A DNA stretch of 64,000 nt from Mesobacillus campisalis. GTDB lineage: Bacteria > Bacillota > Bacilli > Bacillales > Cytobacillaceae. The stretch's first letter is position 1. Each line of letters opens with the position of its first letter. The stretch is from assembly GCF_000986785.1 (NCBI RefSeq), contig NZ_LAYY01000011.1, forward strand, positions 62,001 to 126,000. Direction: 5' to 3'. The notes below the pieces were generated by a model. That model did no database searches. It saw only the letters and a list, made by a program, of their open reading frames with translations, and was not told where the DNA came from. The position numbers and the translations under genes were made by a program. Below are positions 17,543 to 25,971 of this stretch, piece by piece.

Positions 17543-19488
17543 TATTTGGCACCTCCCAGTTTTTCTTCTGTTTCTTTCACTTCTTCAACAGGTATATAGA
17601 ATCCGTCATCTTTTTCGAATGATCGATGAGCCATGCAGGCAAAGATGCCTATGCCGGAAATGATGACAAGCGGCCAGATGGAGAAGATGAAACCAAATCC
17701 AAATACGAAGAACAGGGCACTCATGATGAACGGTACTCCGCTGCTATTCGGCATGTGGATTTTCTTCAATTCTTCCTTGAAGAGAACATGGCCTTTTTTC
17801 TTAGCATCCCAGAAGGCTTCCCTGGATTCAACCTGAGGTGTTACGGCAAAATTGTAATCTGGCACCGGACTATGTGTAGCCCATTCAAGTGAACGCGCAT
17901 CCCATGGATCGGAACCAATATTTCTTGGTGCGTAACGGAAGCTGTAATAAATGTTGTAGACAATAATCACAAAACCGATAGCAAGGATGGCGGCTCCGAC
18001 AAAGGAAATCATGTTGCCGGTAGTGTATCCAGCGGTCTCGGAGTACGTGTACATACGTCGTGCCTGTCCATCGAGTCCTGTGAAGAACATTGGCATAAAC
18101 GCTAAAAGTGTACCTGCCGCAATCACCCAAGCGGCTGCTTTACCGAGCTTTTCGTTCAGCATGAAGCCGAACATCTTCGGCCACCAATAGGTAAGACCGG
18201 CAAGCATCGCAAAGACTACGCCTGGGATGATTACCATATGGAAGTGGGCAACCAGGAACATTGTATTATGATACTGGTAGTCAGCCGCTGACATTCCAAG
18301 CATGACACCTGTTACACCGCCGATTGTAAACAGCGGGATAAACAAGAGTGAGTACAGCATTGGAGTCGTTACGACAATCTTTCCTCTCCACATCGTAAGC
18401 AGCCAGTTAAAGATCTTAACGCCAGTCGGCACGGCAATCGCCATTGTTGTAATCGAGAATATGCTGTTTGTCAATGCTCCCTGACCCATTGTAAAGAAGT
18501 GGTGAACCCACACGGTAAAGGAGAGCAGGGAAATAACCACCATGGAAGCGACCATGGATGTATAGCCATATAGATTACGGCGTGAAAATGTTGAGATAAC
18601 CTCACTGTAAACACCAAATGCAGGCAGGATCAGGATATAAACTTCTGGATGTCCCCAAATCCAGAACAGGTTCGCCCAAAGCATATCCATTCCGCCATTA
18701 TCCAAAGTGAAGAAATGGGTTCCGAACAGGCGGTCCATTGTTCCCATCAAGAGGGCAATTGTCAAGACAGGAAACGCAAATACGATAATCAAGTTTGTAA
18801 TCAGAGCCGACCAAGTAAACATTGGCATCCTCATCAAAGTCATGCCAGGGGCTCTCATTTTAAGAATGGTTACCAGGAAGTTGATTCCGGTAATCAGTGT
18901 ACCGATTCCGGCAATCTGAATCGCAATCATATAATAGTTCGTTCCGACGGAAGTGCTGAACTCGTTCCCCGCAAGTGGGAAGTAGGATGTCCATCCGGCA
19001 TCCGGAGAACCGCCGACAACAAATGAAATGTTAAACAGCATCGCACCCATAAAGAAAAGCCAGAAGCTTAGCGCGTTCAGGCGCGGGAAAGCGACATCGC
19101 GTGCGCCAATTTGCAGGGGCACAACAAAGTTCATCAGCGCCATGATGAATGGCATGGCCATAAAGATAATCATGACGACGCCATGGGTAGTGAAAATTTC
19201 ATTATAATGCTGGGCATCCAGCAGGGTATTTTCTGGAGCCGCAAGCTGCGCGCGCATCATGATCGCATCGGCGCCTCCGCGGAACAACATCAGCAGTGCT
19301 GAAATCAAATACATAATCCCAATTCGTTTATGGTCGACAGTCGTCAGCCATTCACGCCATAGATAGCCCCATTTTTTAAAATAGGTCACACCCACGACAA
19401 TGGCAATCATGGTTAAAACAATGGCAACCATGGAAGCGTAAATCGCCGGACTTGGATGTGGTATGGCAAATCGTTGGAAAAATTCCAT
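17542..19488 (-). CDS. qoxB: Cytochrome aa3 quinol oxidase subunit I QoxB
   Basis: 648 residues, haem-copper oxidase catalytic subunit. Haem and CuB ligands are visible: FTTHGVVMI (low-spin haem His), WGHPEVYILILPAFG (CuB His and the Tyr crosslink), VWVHHFFTMG (CuB His pair) and VAHFHMVII (haem ligands). It pumps protons while reducing oxygen. I use ATG 19488 (MEFFQRF...), which has AAAGGAG upstream; an in-frame start at 19512 would add eight residues. The length agrees with B. subtilis QoxB. Confidence 0.95.
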   Translation of the reverse strand: MEFFQRFAIPHPSPAIYASMVAIVLTMIAIVVGVTYFKKWGYLWREWLTTVDHKRIGIMYLISALLMLFRGGADAIMMRAQLAAPENTLLDAQHYNEIFTTHGVVMIIFMAMPFIMALMNFVVPLQIGARDVAFPRLNALSFWLFFMGAMLFNISFVVGGSPDAGWTSYFPLAGNEFSTSVGTNYYMIAIQIAGIGTLITGINFLVTILKMRAPGMTLMRMPMFTWSALITNLIIVFAFPVLTIALLMGTMDRLFGTHFFTLDNGGMDMLWANLFWIWGHPEVYILILPAFGVYSEVISTFSRRNLYGYTSMVASMVVISLLSFTVWVHHFFTMGQGALTNSIFSITTMAIAVPTGVKIFNWLLTMWRGKIVVTTPMLYSLLFIPLFTIGGVTGVMLGMSAADYQYHNTMFLVAHFHMVIIPGVVFAMLAGLTYWWPKMFGFMLNEKLGKAAAWVIAAGTLLAFMPMFFTGLDGQARRMYTYSETAGYTTGNMISFVGAAILAIGFVIIVYNIYYSFRYAPRNIGSDPWDARSLEWATHSPVPDYNFAVTPQVESREAFWDAKKKGHVLFKEELKKIHMPNSSGVPFIMSALFFVFGFGFIFSIWPLVIISGIGIFACMAHRSFEKDDGFYIPVEEVKETEEKLGGAK

Positions 19489-19548
19489 CCTTTTGTGACT
19501 CCTTTCAATCATAGATTGCTATTGTGCCATATTGGCAGATCATAAGAA

Positions 19549-20448
19549 TTAGTGACCGCTGTGGTCTGAATGTTCTTCTTCATCGTGGTGTTCATTGTCC
19601 TGACTGCTGTTGCCGGCTCCATGATTATGTTCGGGAGCAGGTGAGAACTCAAGGTGGGTACCTGTGAACGTCATTCGGCCAAGGTGGCCAGGCTCTAGCA
19701 GTTCATTAAACTTTGCTTCTGTTATTGGGGAAGCTGTATCCTTCACTTCTTCCACCCAGTCTTCAAACTCCTGTTCCGGCATAGCCGTCACTTCAAAAAT
19801 GTTTTCAGCAAACCCTTTCCCGCTGAAGTTGGCGTTGCGTCCCATATATTCACCCGCTTCATCGGCAGCCAAATGGAGCGTAGTCACCATGTCAGCCATG
19901 GCGTATTTCTGTCCGCCAAGCTGCGGAATCCAAAAGCTGGTGATTGGTCCATGGGAGTACAATTTAAATTCGAGCGCCCGGTCAGTCGGAATGTAAAGAT
20001 AGTTCACCGTTTCAATTCCTTGTTCCGGATAGCTGAAATGCCACTTCCAATTGGATGAAGAGGCATAAATGACCAAAGGTTCTTTATGTTCATAGCCTTC
20101 TGGTGTAGCTTCAACGATATAGTTGCTTCGAACAGATACGACCGAAAGGAAGGCTACAATCAAAATTGGAATCCCCACACAAATGGCTTCCACCCAAATA
20201 TTTCCTTCAATATAAGGAGGCTCATAATCTTCGCTTTGCTTCGATGCACGATATTTAATTAACATGAACGCTAAAAGGGAGAAGACTACAATGACAATAA
20301 ATGACATAATTCCGATTGACATCATTATGTCACTGGCCTGCCTAGCAGCTTGCGGTCCCTTTGGATCAAGGACCATTAATGGCTCACAACCAGTCAGAAC
20401 AGCTGAAATTGTAATCATTACTGATAATAAAACCCATTTTAATTTCAT
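19549..20448 (-). CDS. qoxA: Quinol oxidase subunit II QoxA (lipoprotein)
   Basis: 299 residues: lipoprotein signal with lipobox LTGC (Cys21), two membrane helices, and a cupredoxin-like domain with WKWHFSYPEQGIETVNYLYIP and FWIPQLGGQKYAMADM. The CuA-binding cysteines of cytochrome c oxidases are missing, which marks it as a quinol oxidase subunit. An unusual His/Asp/Glu-rich tail (EHNHGAGNSSQDNEHHDEEE and beyond) ends the protein and could bind metal. It is the first gene of the operon, ATG 20448 with SD AAAGGGG. Confidence 0.94.
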   Translation of the reverse strand: MKLKWVLLSVMITISAVLTGCEPLMVLDPKGPQAARQASDIMMSIGIMSFIVIVVFSLLAFMLIKYRASKQSEDYEPPYIEGNIWVEAICVGIPILIVAFLSVVSVRSNYIVEATPEGYEHKEPLVIYASSSNWKWHFSYPEQGIETVNYLYIPTDRALEFKLYSHGPITSFWIPQLGGQKYAMADMVTTLHLAADEAGEYMGRNANFSGKGFAENIFEVTAMPEQEFEDWVEEVKDTASPITEAKFNELLEPGHLGRMTFTGTHLEFSPAPEHNHGAGNSSQDNEHHDEEEHSDHSGH

Positions 20449-20490
20449 ACATGTTCCCCTTTCTAAAATGATAAGCGATAAACCTTGATC

Positions 20491-20519
20491 ATTATATCAC
20501 AATACATGTTCATTTGTTC
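20491..20519 (-). promoter_or_regulatory. Candidate promoter of the qox operon
   Basis: On the minus strand a consensus TATAAT (20491-20496) lies 43 bp before the qoxA start; the -35 at 17-bp spacing (GAACAA) is weak. TTGTGAA occurs just upstream, again like the sites in front of the small gene at 16.4 kb. An activator dependence would fit the weak -35. Confidence 0.45.
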
Positions 20520-20569
20520 ACAAAGAAGTTCATTTTTATGCCTTTGAACGAAGGTACTTTTTGGGAAAG

Positions 20570-20585
20570 TGTGATATAAATCACA
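20570..20585. promoter_or_regulatory. FNR/CRP-like or Rex-like palindrome
   Basis: TGTGATATAAATCACA is a TGTGA-N6-TCACA inverted repeat in the intergenic region between qoxA and the divergent membrane-protein gene. It fits an Fnr-type box and also the core of a Rex box; the flanks do not decide. Its place 75 bp upstream of the qox -10 suggests redox control. Confidence 0.5.
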
Positions 20586-20681
20586 GATTTACCTGTTTAG
20601 AATGATTTTAACATGAAAATTTCTATCTCTTGGCTCTAAATGTGACTAAATTATGAAAACAAAAAATGTCAAAAGCAGAAT

Positions 20682-20706
20682 GTTCAAATTGCATTTTTTG
20701 GGGTAT
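20682..20706 (+). promoter_or_regulatory. Candidate sigma-B promoter
   Basis: GTTCAA-N13-GGGTAT (GTTCAA at 20682-20687, GGGTAT at 20701-20706) differs at one base from the general-stress consensus GTTTAA-N12-15-GGGTAT. It points at the gene starting at 20812. Confidence 0.5.
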
Positions 20707-20746
20707 TTTAGTTAAAGAATAAAAAATGTTTTTTCTATAAAATATT

Positions 20747-20774
20747 TGAAACCAATTTCCCATCCATACGTATA
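20747..20774 (+). promoter_or_regulatory. Candidate sigma-W-type ECF promoter
   Basis: TGAAAC (20747-20752), a 16-bp spacer and CGTATA (20769-20774) match the ECF sigma-W consensus exactly. Transcription would begin near 20782, before the chosen start codon at 20812 and after an alternative start at 20779, which supports the former. Confidence 0.7.
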
Positions 20775-20811
20775 GTAAATGTTAAGAGAAATTAGATTTG
20801 GGAGGAATACG

Positions 20812-21243
20812 ATGCTCAAAAAATTATTGTCTGCTTTCGTAGCTATCATGATCATGTTTTCGCCAGCAGGGAACTATGTTTTCCAAGACCTGCAGCAAAC
20901 GGAGGTAAGTGCGAAAAAATATCGTTCCGGTTCGAAAAACTTCAATAACAACCGGACAACCAATCAAGACCGTCAAAATGACACCGTCAATCGAAACACC
21001 AACACTAACACTACTAACCGGGCCAATACAGCCAATAATGGCGGTTTGATGAGAGGAATCATGTATGGCGGGCTTGCTGGACTATTATTCGGCGGGCTTT
21101 TGGCTGGAATGGGAGGACTTGGGCCAATTTTCGGAATGATGGTCAATATCCTGGCGATCCTTGTGGTATTCATGCTGATTAGCAAAGTGATCTCTTCGAT
21201 TAGAAGGAACATGAGAAGGGATGAAGATCAGTGGCGTCGCTAA
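20812..21243 (+). CDS. Exported/membrane protein with Asn/Thr-rich linker and glycine-rich membrane segments
   Basis: 143 residues: a signal peptide (MLKKLLSAFVAIMIMFSPAG), a hydrophilic Asn/Thr/Arg-rich stretch (about 40-80), then two hydrophobic segments, one with the repetitive GLLFGGLLAGMGGLG pattern, and a basic tail (SIRRNMRRDEDQWRR). The layout resembles the front part of bacterial Tim44-like membrane proteins, but the Tim44 domain itself is missing. ATG 20812 has SD GGGAGGA. Tandem sigma-B- and sigma-W-like promoters point to envelope or general stress. It overlaps the YxcD-like gene by 13 bp. Confidence 0.78.
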   Translation: MLKKLLSAFVAIMIMFSPAGNYVFQDLQQTEVSAKKYRSGSKNFNNNRTTNQDRQNDTVNRNTNTNTTNRANTANNGGLMRGIMYGGLAGLLFGGLLAGMGGLGPIFGMMVNILAILVVFMLISKVISSIRRNMRRDEDQWRR

Positions 21244-21518
21244 AAATTGACGAACAGGATATTGTGAACGCCATATGCATTTATATAGCAGATAAAAAGC
21301 AAATCGCACCAGACGAGGTAACAGTTGAACTCATGTATGATGACGATTATGGCTTTTCGGCAGAAACCTTTGTGAATGGAAGGCAGCAAATCCTGGTTAA
21401 ACAAAATATGATCGAAGCCCTTAGAATGTGGCTTGATCAGGAACTGGGCAGAGACCCTTTTTCCGGAATCGAGCTGGTTCTCGACGATGAAGAAGGCATC
21501 ATTGCCTATATAAGGTAA
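21231..21518 (+). CDS. yxcD: YxcD-like protein (DUF2653 family)
   Basis: 95 residues, acidic, with no membrane segment. It resembles the small Bacillus YxcD/DUF2653 proteins (DEQDIVNAICIYIAD, ELMYDDDYGFSAE, LVLDDEEGIIAYIR). The function is unknown. The GTG start at 21231 lies within the end of the preceding membrane-protein gene, so the two are translated together and probably share the stress-type promoters. An intrinsic terminator follows 54 bp after the stop. Confidence 0.75.
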   Translation: MASLKIDEQDIVNAICIYIADKKQIAPDEVTVELMYDDDYGFSAETFVNGRQQILVKQNMIEALRMWLDQELGRDPFSGIELVLDDEEGIIAYIR

Positions 21519-21572
21519 GCAAAATGTATGGTGCAGGACACCGCTCCTGGGCATATGGAATGAAAAGTTTTG

Positions 21573-21600
21573 GCCTGTCCTTATGCGGACAGGCTTTTTA
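21573..21600 (+). terminator. Intrinsic terminator after yxcD
   Basis: GCCTGTCC (21573-21580) pairs perfectly with GGACAGGC (21587-21594), loop TTATGC, followed by TTTTT. Confidence 0.93.
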
Positions 21601-21637
21601 CATATAATAGAAAGAAACGGAGAAAGGGGACACGCAG

Positions 21638-24226
21638 ATGAGCAAACTGGAACAGGTCTACCCTGCCGCCATTGAACAAACCAAACAAAAATTAATCGAA
21701 GATTTAGATGCGTTCATGGAAAGGCAGGATGCTGTGCCGTCCTTTCATGATTATATGGAAGAAAGAAAAGCTTTCATTGATCAGATTTGGATCAATATAT
21801 GGCTTAATAAAGCGTCCAACGATGTGCCCAAAAAAGAGAAAAAGCAATTACTGAACGAAAAAGGCTTTGTGACAGATGGAGTAGATAAAAAAATCATTAA
21901 TAAGCTTTTTCGGGAGGAAATCCGGTCGATGATGGTTTTTAATGCTGCTTCCTGGCTGGAACAAAGGTTTACAGGCAAGGAGGAGGAATGGGAGCAGCGT
22001 TATGAAGCAGCAAGGCAAAAGTTCTTTTTGCGCCAGGAGAAGGCCAAACTCGATAAGGAGCGCTCTGAGTTCACAGGAAGGCTGGCCGATTGGACGCGCC
22101 GTCATACAGAGGAGAACTTTGATTTATTTTACCTGCATGCGAGGCATTATGCTGCCAGACAGATTAAGCATGATTTTGTCCACAACCAGCGATATGCCTA
22201 TGTGGAAGCTTACAGGCTGGAAGAGGCCCTTGTGGAGGATGGAAACTTTGAAACGCGGGATTATGTGACAGCAGGAGATTTTTTTGAGGAGCTGACAGGC
22301 GGGATTTCGTCGGATTGGAGCAGCCGCTCTTTTGGATATGAAACGTATTACGAGCATTATGAGAATGGAGTTCTGGAATTTGTAAGTGTGATGATTCCTG
22401 AAAAATTGGCCGGAGATATTCCGCTTGAATTCAAGGAAGAATATAAAAAACTTTATAACCAGGATTTGAATCCGGAAAACCTTTTCAGACTGATTGATTC
22501 GGAATGCTATGAGTTGGCAGAAGATATGACTTTGGAATTAGCTGGGGAATACCTGGAAGATTTATTGCAGCTTGCAGAGCTGCCCTTCGAGGAGAAGCTG
22601 CACCAGCAAATATTTGAACGCAATAAAGCAGAGCGTGCCCGGAGAAAAGCAGAGGAGGAGGCTGAGGCTGAAAGGAAAAGGGGAGAAGAAGCCAGGGTCA
22701 TGGAAGATATATTTGGCACGGCCTACATCCCCTCAGTAGGCTCGCGGGTGCGTTATGTCCTGCATATTGGCGAAACCAATACCGGTAAGACGCACAGGGC
22801 TCTTGAAAGCATGAAGCAGGCAGAAAGCGGGCTGTATCTTGCGCCTTTGAGACTCCTCGCCCTTGAAGTTTACGACAAGCTAAACGAGGAAGGAGTTCCC
22901 TGCTCCCTTAAAACGGGTGAGGAAGAAAAGCCGGTTGCAGGTGCCAAGCATGTCTCAAGTACAGTGGAGATGTTTCATGAGAAGGATTTCCATGACGTGA
23001 TTGTAATCGACGAAGCGCAAATGATTGCCGACAAGGACCGCGGATTTTCATGGTATCGGGCCATCACCAAGGCAAATGCCAGGGAAGTGCATATCATTGG
23101 AAGCTACAATATCAAACAAATGCTGTTCAACCTGCTCGAAGGCACTGAAATTGAACTGCATGAATACAGCCGGGACGTACCGCTGGAAGTAGAACAGAAA
23201 GAGTTTGAACTTAAACAAACCAAAAAAGGGGATGCGCTCATCTGCTTCTCCCGCAAACGCGTTCTGGAAACGGCGGCGAAGCTTCAGCGCAGCGGGCATT
23301 CTGTCAGCATGATTTACGGCAGCATGCCGCCAGAGACTAGAAAAAAACAGATTGAAATGTTCAACAGCGGCAAGACTACAGTGGTTGTTGCGACAGATGC
23401 AATTGGAATGGGATTGAACCTGCCAATTCGAAGGATTGTTTTTTTGGAAACAGAGAAGTTTGACGGGACGAGGAGAAGGACGCTGACTTCACAGGAAGTG
23501 AAGCAAATTGCAGGCCGTGCAGGAAGGAAAGGGATATACAATGTTGGCAAGGTAGCGTTCTCGTCGGATATTAAGCGGATGAGCAGGCTGCTTGAAAAAG
23601 TGGACGAGCCTGTACAGACTTTTGCAATTGCCCCGACTGCCGCCGTGTTTGAGCGGTTTGGGCATCATTACCGTGACCTGGGCGTTTTCTTTGAGCTTTG
23701 GGAGAGGTTTGAACCGCCGAAAGGGACCAAAAAGGCCTCTCTCTCCGAAGAGCGGGAGCTGTATGAATTAATAAAAGGCACTCCGATTGAAGTACGATTT
23801 TCGATGATGGACTTATATGGATTTTTGCATCTTCCTTTCGCGGCGAAGGAGCACCTTCTTGTCCGCCAGTGGCTGGAAACGATGATGGCAATAGCAGACG
23901 GAAGGGAACTGCCTGACCCGGTCATTAAAAAGAAAGGGCTGGAAGATTCCGAGTTGAGCTATAAAGCGATCGGGCTGCACCTGTTATTCCTGTACCGTTT
24001 GGGCAAGCGGACTGAAGCTGTTTACTGGGAGAGGCTCAGGGATGAAATTAGCGATGAAGTGCATGATCATTTAAAAGATGAGGTAGAGAATTATCAAAAT
24101 AAATGCAAGAAATGCGGCAAAAAGCTGCCAGAGAATGCAAGGTTTCCCATTTGTGATGCCTGTTACCATCGGAGATCCAGCCGGGGAAGGAGCCAGGAGC
24201 GCAGCGCCGGCAGGAGAAGAAGGTAA
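21638..24226 (+). CDS. Suv3-like superfamily 2 RNA helicase with C-terminal zinc ribbon
   Basis: 862 residues. A helical N-terminal region (1-360, with a charged coiled-coil-like part RRKAEEEAEAERKRGEEARV) is followed by an SF2 core. That core has Walker A GETNTGKTH (about 375), GLYLAPLRLLALEVYDKL, VIVIDEAQMI (DEAQ box), VVVATDAIGMGLNLP and QIAGRAGRKG. These blocks are the ones that distinguish Suv3/mitochondrial degradosome helicases. The end has CKKCGK...CDACY, a zinc ribbon, and an Arg/Ser-rich tail. RNA unwinding or RNA turnover is likely; partners are unknown. SD GAAAGGGGA precedes the ATG, and a TATAAT at 21603-21608 may be its -10. Confidence 0.85.
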   Translation: MSKLEQVYPAAIEQTKQKLIEDLDAFMERQDAVPSFHDYMEERKAFIDQIWINIWLNKASNDVPKKEKKQLLNEKGFVTDGVDKKIINKLFREEIRSMMVFNAASWLEQRFTGKEEEWEQRYEAARQKFFLRQEKAKLDKERSEFTGRLADWTRRHTEENFDLFYLHARHYAARQIKHDFVHNQRYAYVEAYRLEEALVEDGNFETRDYVTAGDFFEELTGGISSDWSSRSFGYETYYEHYENGVLEFVSVMIPEKLAGDIPLEFKEEYKKLYNQDLNPENLFRLIDSECYELAEDMTLELAGEYLEDLLQLAELPFEEKLHQQIFERNKAERARRKAEEEAEAERKRGEEARVMEDIFGTAYIPSVGSRVRYVLHIGETNTGKTHRALESMKQAESGLYLAPLRLLALEVYDKLNEEGVPCSLKTGEEEKPVAGAKHVSSTVEMFHEKDFHDVIVIDEAQMIADKDRGFSWYRAITKANAREVHIIGSYNIKQMLFNLLEGTEIELHEYSRDVPLEVEQKEFELKQTKKGDALICFSRKRVLETAAKLQRSGHSVSMIYGSMPPETRKKQIEMFNSGKTTVVVATDAIGMGLNLPIRRIVFLETEKFDGTRRRTLTSQEVKQIAGRAGRKGIYNVGKVAFSSDIKRMSRLLEKVDEPVQTFAIAPTAAVFERFGHHYRDLGVFFELWERFEPPKGTKKASLSEERELYELIKGTPIEVRFSMMDLYGFLHLPFAAKEHLLVRQWLETMMAIADGRELPDPVIKKKGLEDSELSYKAIGLHLLFLYRLGKRTEAVYWERLRDEISDEVHDHLKDEVENYQNKCKKCGKKLPENARFPICDACYHRRSSRGRSQERSAGRRRR

Positions 24227-24295
24227 ACAGCTGTTAGCATATTAAGGCTTTGTGGCCATAAACTAGTTAATAAAAGACGGAAAAGGAGGGCTGTG

Positions 24296-25564
24296 ATGGC
24301 TGTCCATGTGGTGAAAAGCGGGGAATCCCTATGGGCCATTTCGCGCATGTACGGTATATCCATCCGGGAAATCGTCTCAGTAAACGGCCTGCCTTCTGCT
24401 AATTCGCTCGTTCCCGGGCTGGCTCTCTTCATCCCTCAGCCCCAGCAGATGTACCAGCGGGTTCATCGAGTCCGCCCCGGCGATACATACTGGAAGCTGG
24501 CAGTCGAATACAATACCAGCATCAGTGGAATTGCCACAGCCAACCCCGGATTGAAGCCTGGCGAACTAAGGGTTGGCCAGATTATTGAAATACCTTCTCC
24601 CCTTAAGCTGGAAATGGAAACGCTCGGATTCATTGTTCCATATTCAGCACAGTCCTTTCTGTCGCAGCTGCCATCGCTTGCCCCCGATCTGACTTACCTG
24701 GCTGTAGCGGCCTATTCTTTTACTGAGGAAGGATACGTCTATGTCCAGCTGGAAGACAGGGAAATTGTTGTGCGAAGCCTGCAGCTGAATGTCAAGCCGC
24801 TGCTCATGATCCGCAACCTGACTGCAAACGAGTTCAGCGCTGGGCTGGCGGGAAGGGTATTGTCCAATCCTGCACTCAGAAGGAACCTTGTATCAAGCCT
24901 GTCCAATTTGACCCGTGAGCGGGGCTACAGCGGTGTGAGTATCGATTTTGAATTTATACCCCCGGCCCAGCGAAACGACTTTCTATTTTTCCTTACCGAA
25001 TTAAAGCAGGCTCTTGGCAGCCTAATTCTCCATGTCAATGTTCACGCCAAGACAGAAGACATCCCCGCTAATCCCATCATTGGTGCATATGATTATCGCG
25101 GCATAGCATCCATAGCCGATATTGTAGCCGTGATGACGATTGATTATGGTTATCCCGGCGGACCTCCTGACCCAATTTCCCCTTTGTGGTGGGTGGAACA
25201 GGTGATTGCTTATGCAGTGGGACAAATCCCGCCTAAAAAGCTGCAAATTGCCATGCCGCTTTATGGATATGACAAGGTCATTCCAGGAAATCTTACTTTG
25301 GCAAGGTCTTTGCTCGCTTCCCAAAATCTCGCTATTTCCAATTGGCGTCCAATCCAGTTTGATTTACGGTCTCAATCCCCTCATTTCCGCTACCGGCAGA
25401 ATAATCAGGAACATGTCGTTTGGTTCGAGGATATCAGAACCACTATTGCAAAGTTCAGGCTGATCGACATATACGGGTTAGCGGGAACGACCTTTTGGCA
25501 GCTTAGCCTTCCTGCCCCGCAAAACTGGGCCTACATTCGTAATGCTATACAGGTGGTTAAATAA
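24296..25564 (+). CDS. LysM-GH18 spore-type glycosidase (YaaH/YdhD family)
   Basis: 422 residues. Two LysM repeats (about 3-45 and 53-97, each ending in LFIPQP or IEIPSP) are followed by a GH18 barrel with the active-site strand YSGVSIDFEFIPP (catalytic Glu near 218) and the YGYPGGPP and MPLYGYD blocks. This layout is that of Bacillus spore coat/cortex glycosidases such as SleL/YaaH and YdhD, which cleave N-acetylglucosaminyl bonds in cortex fragments. There is no signal peptide, as usual for proteins loaded onto spores from the mother cell. ATG 24296 is correctly spaced from AAAGGAGGG; GTG 24293 is too close. Confidence 0.88.
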   Translation: MAVHVVKSGESLWAISRMYGISIREIVSVNGLPSANSLVPGLALFIPQPQQMYQRVHRVRPGDTYWKLAVEYNTSISGIATANPGLKPGELRVGQIIEIPSPLKLEMETLGFIVPYSAQSFLSQLPSLAPDLTYLAVAAYSFTEEGYVYVQLEDREIVVRSLQLNVKPLLMIRNLTANEFSAGLAGRVLSNPALRRNLVSSLSNLTRERGYSGVSIDFEFIPPAQRNDFLFFLTELKQALGSLILHVNVHAKTEDIPANPIIGAYDYRGIASIADIVAVMTIDYGYPGGPPDPISPLWWVEQVIAYAVGQIPPKKLQIAMPLYGYDKVIPGNLTLARSLLASQNLAISNWRPIQFDLRSQSPHFRYRQNNQEHVVWFEDIRTTIAKFRLIDIYGLAGTTFWQLSLPAPQNWAYIRNAIQVVK

Positions 25565-25570
25565 CTTTTA

Positions 25571-25598
25571 AAAGAGAGAGGCGTTTTCTCTCTTTTTT
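25571..25598 (+). terminator. Intrinsic terminator after the GH18 gene
   Basis: AAAGAGAGA (25571-25579) pairs with TCTCTCTTT (25587-25595) and is followed by more T residues. Confidence 0.88.
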
Positions 25599-25642
25599 AA
25601 ATTTTAAGGACTTTTTCCTTTTCAATTATGATGGTTTATGCA

Positions 25643-25648
25643 TATAAT
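25643..25648 (+). promoter_or_regulatory. Promoter -10 of the rib operon
   Basis: A consensus TATAAT lies about 20 bp upstream of the FMN aptamer. The -35 (TTTCAA region at 25620-25625) is weak. Confidence 0.5.
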
Positions 25649-25665
25649 AAGATTTAAATATAATA

Positions 25666-25810
25666 TTCCTTCGGGGTCGGGTGCAATTCCCAACCGGCGG
25701 TGATGAAGTGAGCGAGTGCTTCTTAGTCCGTGACCCGGTTAACTTACGTTAAGCGGTGGATCTGGTGAAACTCCAGGGCCGACAGTAAAAGTCTGGATGG
25801 GAGAAGGAAA
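25666..25810 (+). promoter_or_regulatory. FMN riboswitch (RFN element)
   Basis: All conserved RFN blocks are present in order: TTCGGGGTCGGGTG, AACCGGCGGTGATG, AGTCCGTGACCCG, GGTGGATCTGGTGAAACTCC, GGGCCGACAGT and GGATGGGAGAAGGA, with the ends pairing as P1. It lies upstream of ribD and is followed by a terminator, so FMN should cause premature termination. Confidence 0.97.
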
Positions 25811-25883
25811 AAATTTTTCAAAACAGGGTTTTTATTGGGACAAGTGTGCCCATTTGTTACCCTTAATTTCCTATTGCCATTTT

Positions 25884-25926
25884 AAGGACCCCAAAGCATC
25901 GGTATGATGTTTTTGGGTCCTTTTTT
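25884..25926 (+). terminator. FMN-controlled terminator of the rib leader
   Basis: AAGGACCC...AAAGCATC on the left and GATG...TTTGGGTCCTT on the right form a long hairpin ending in TTTTTT, 45 bp before ribD. Confidence 0.9.
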
Positions 25927-25971
25927 AGTTGAAACAGGTGAAAAAGCCCGTAGTTGGAAGGAGACTTTTGG

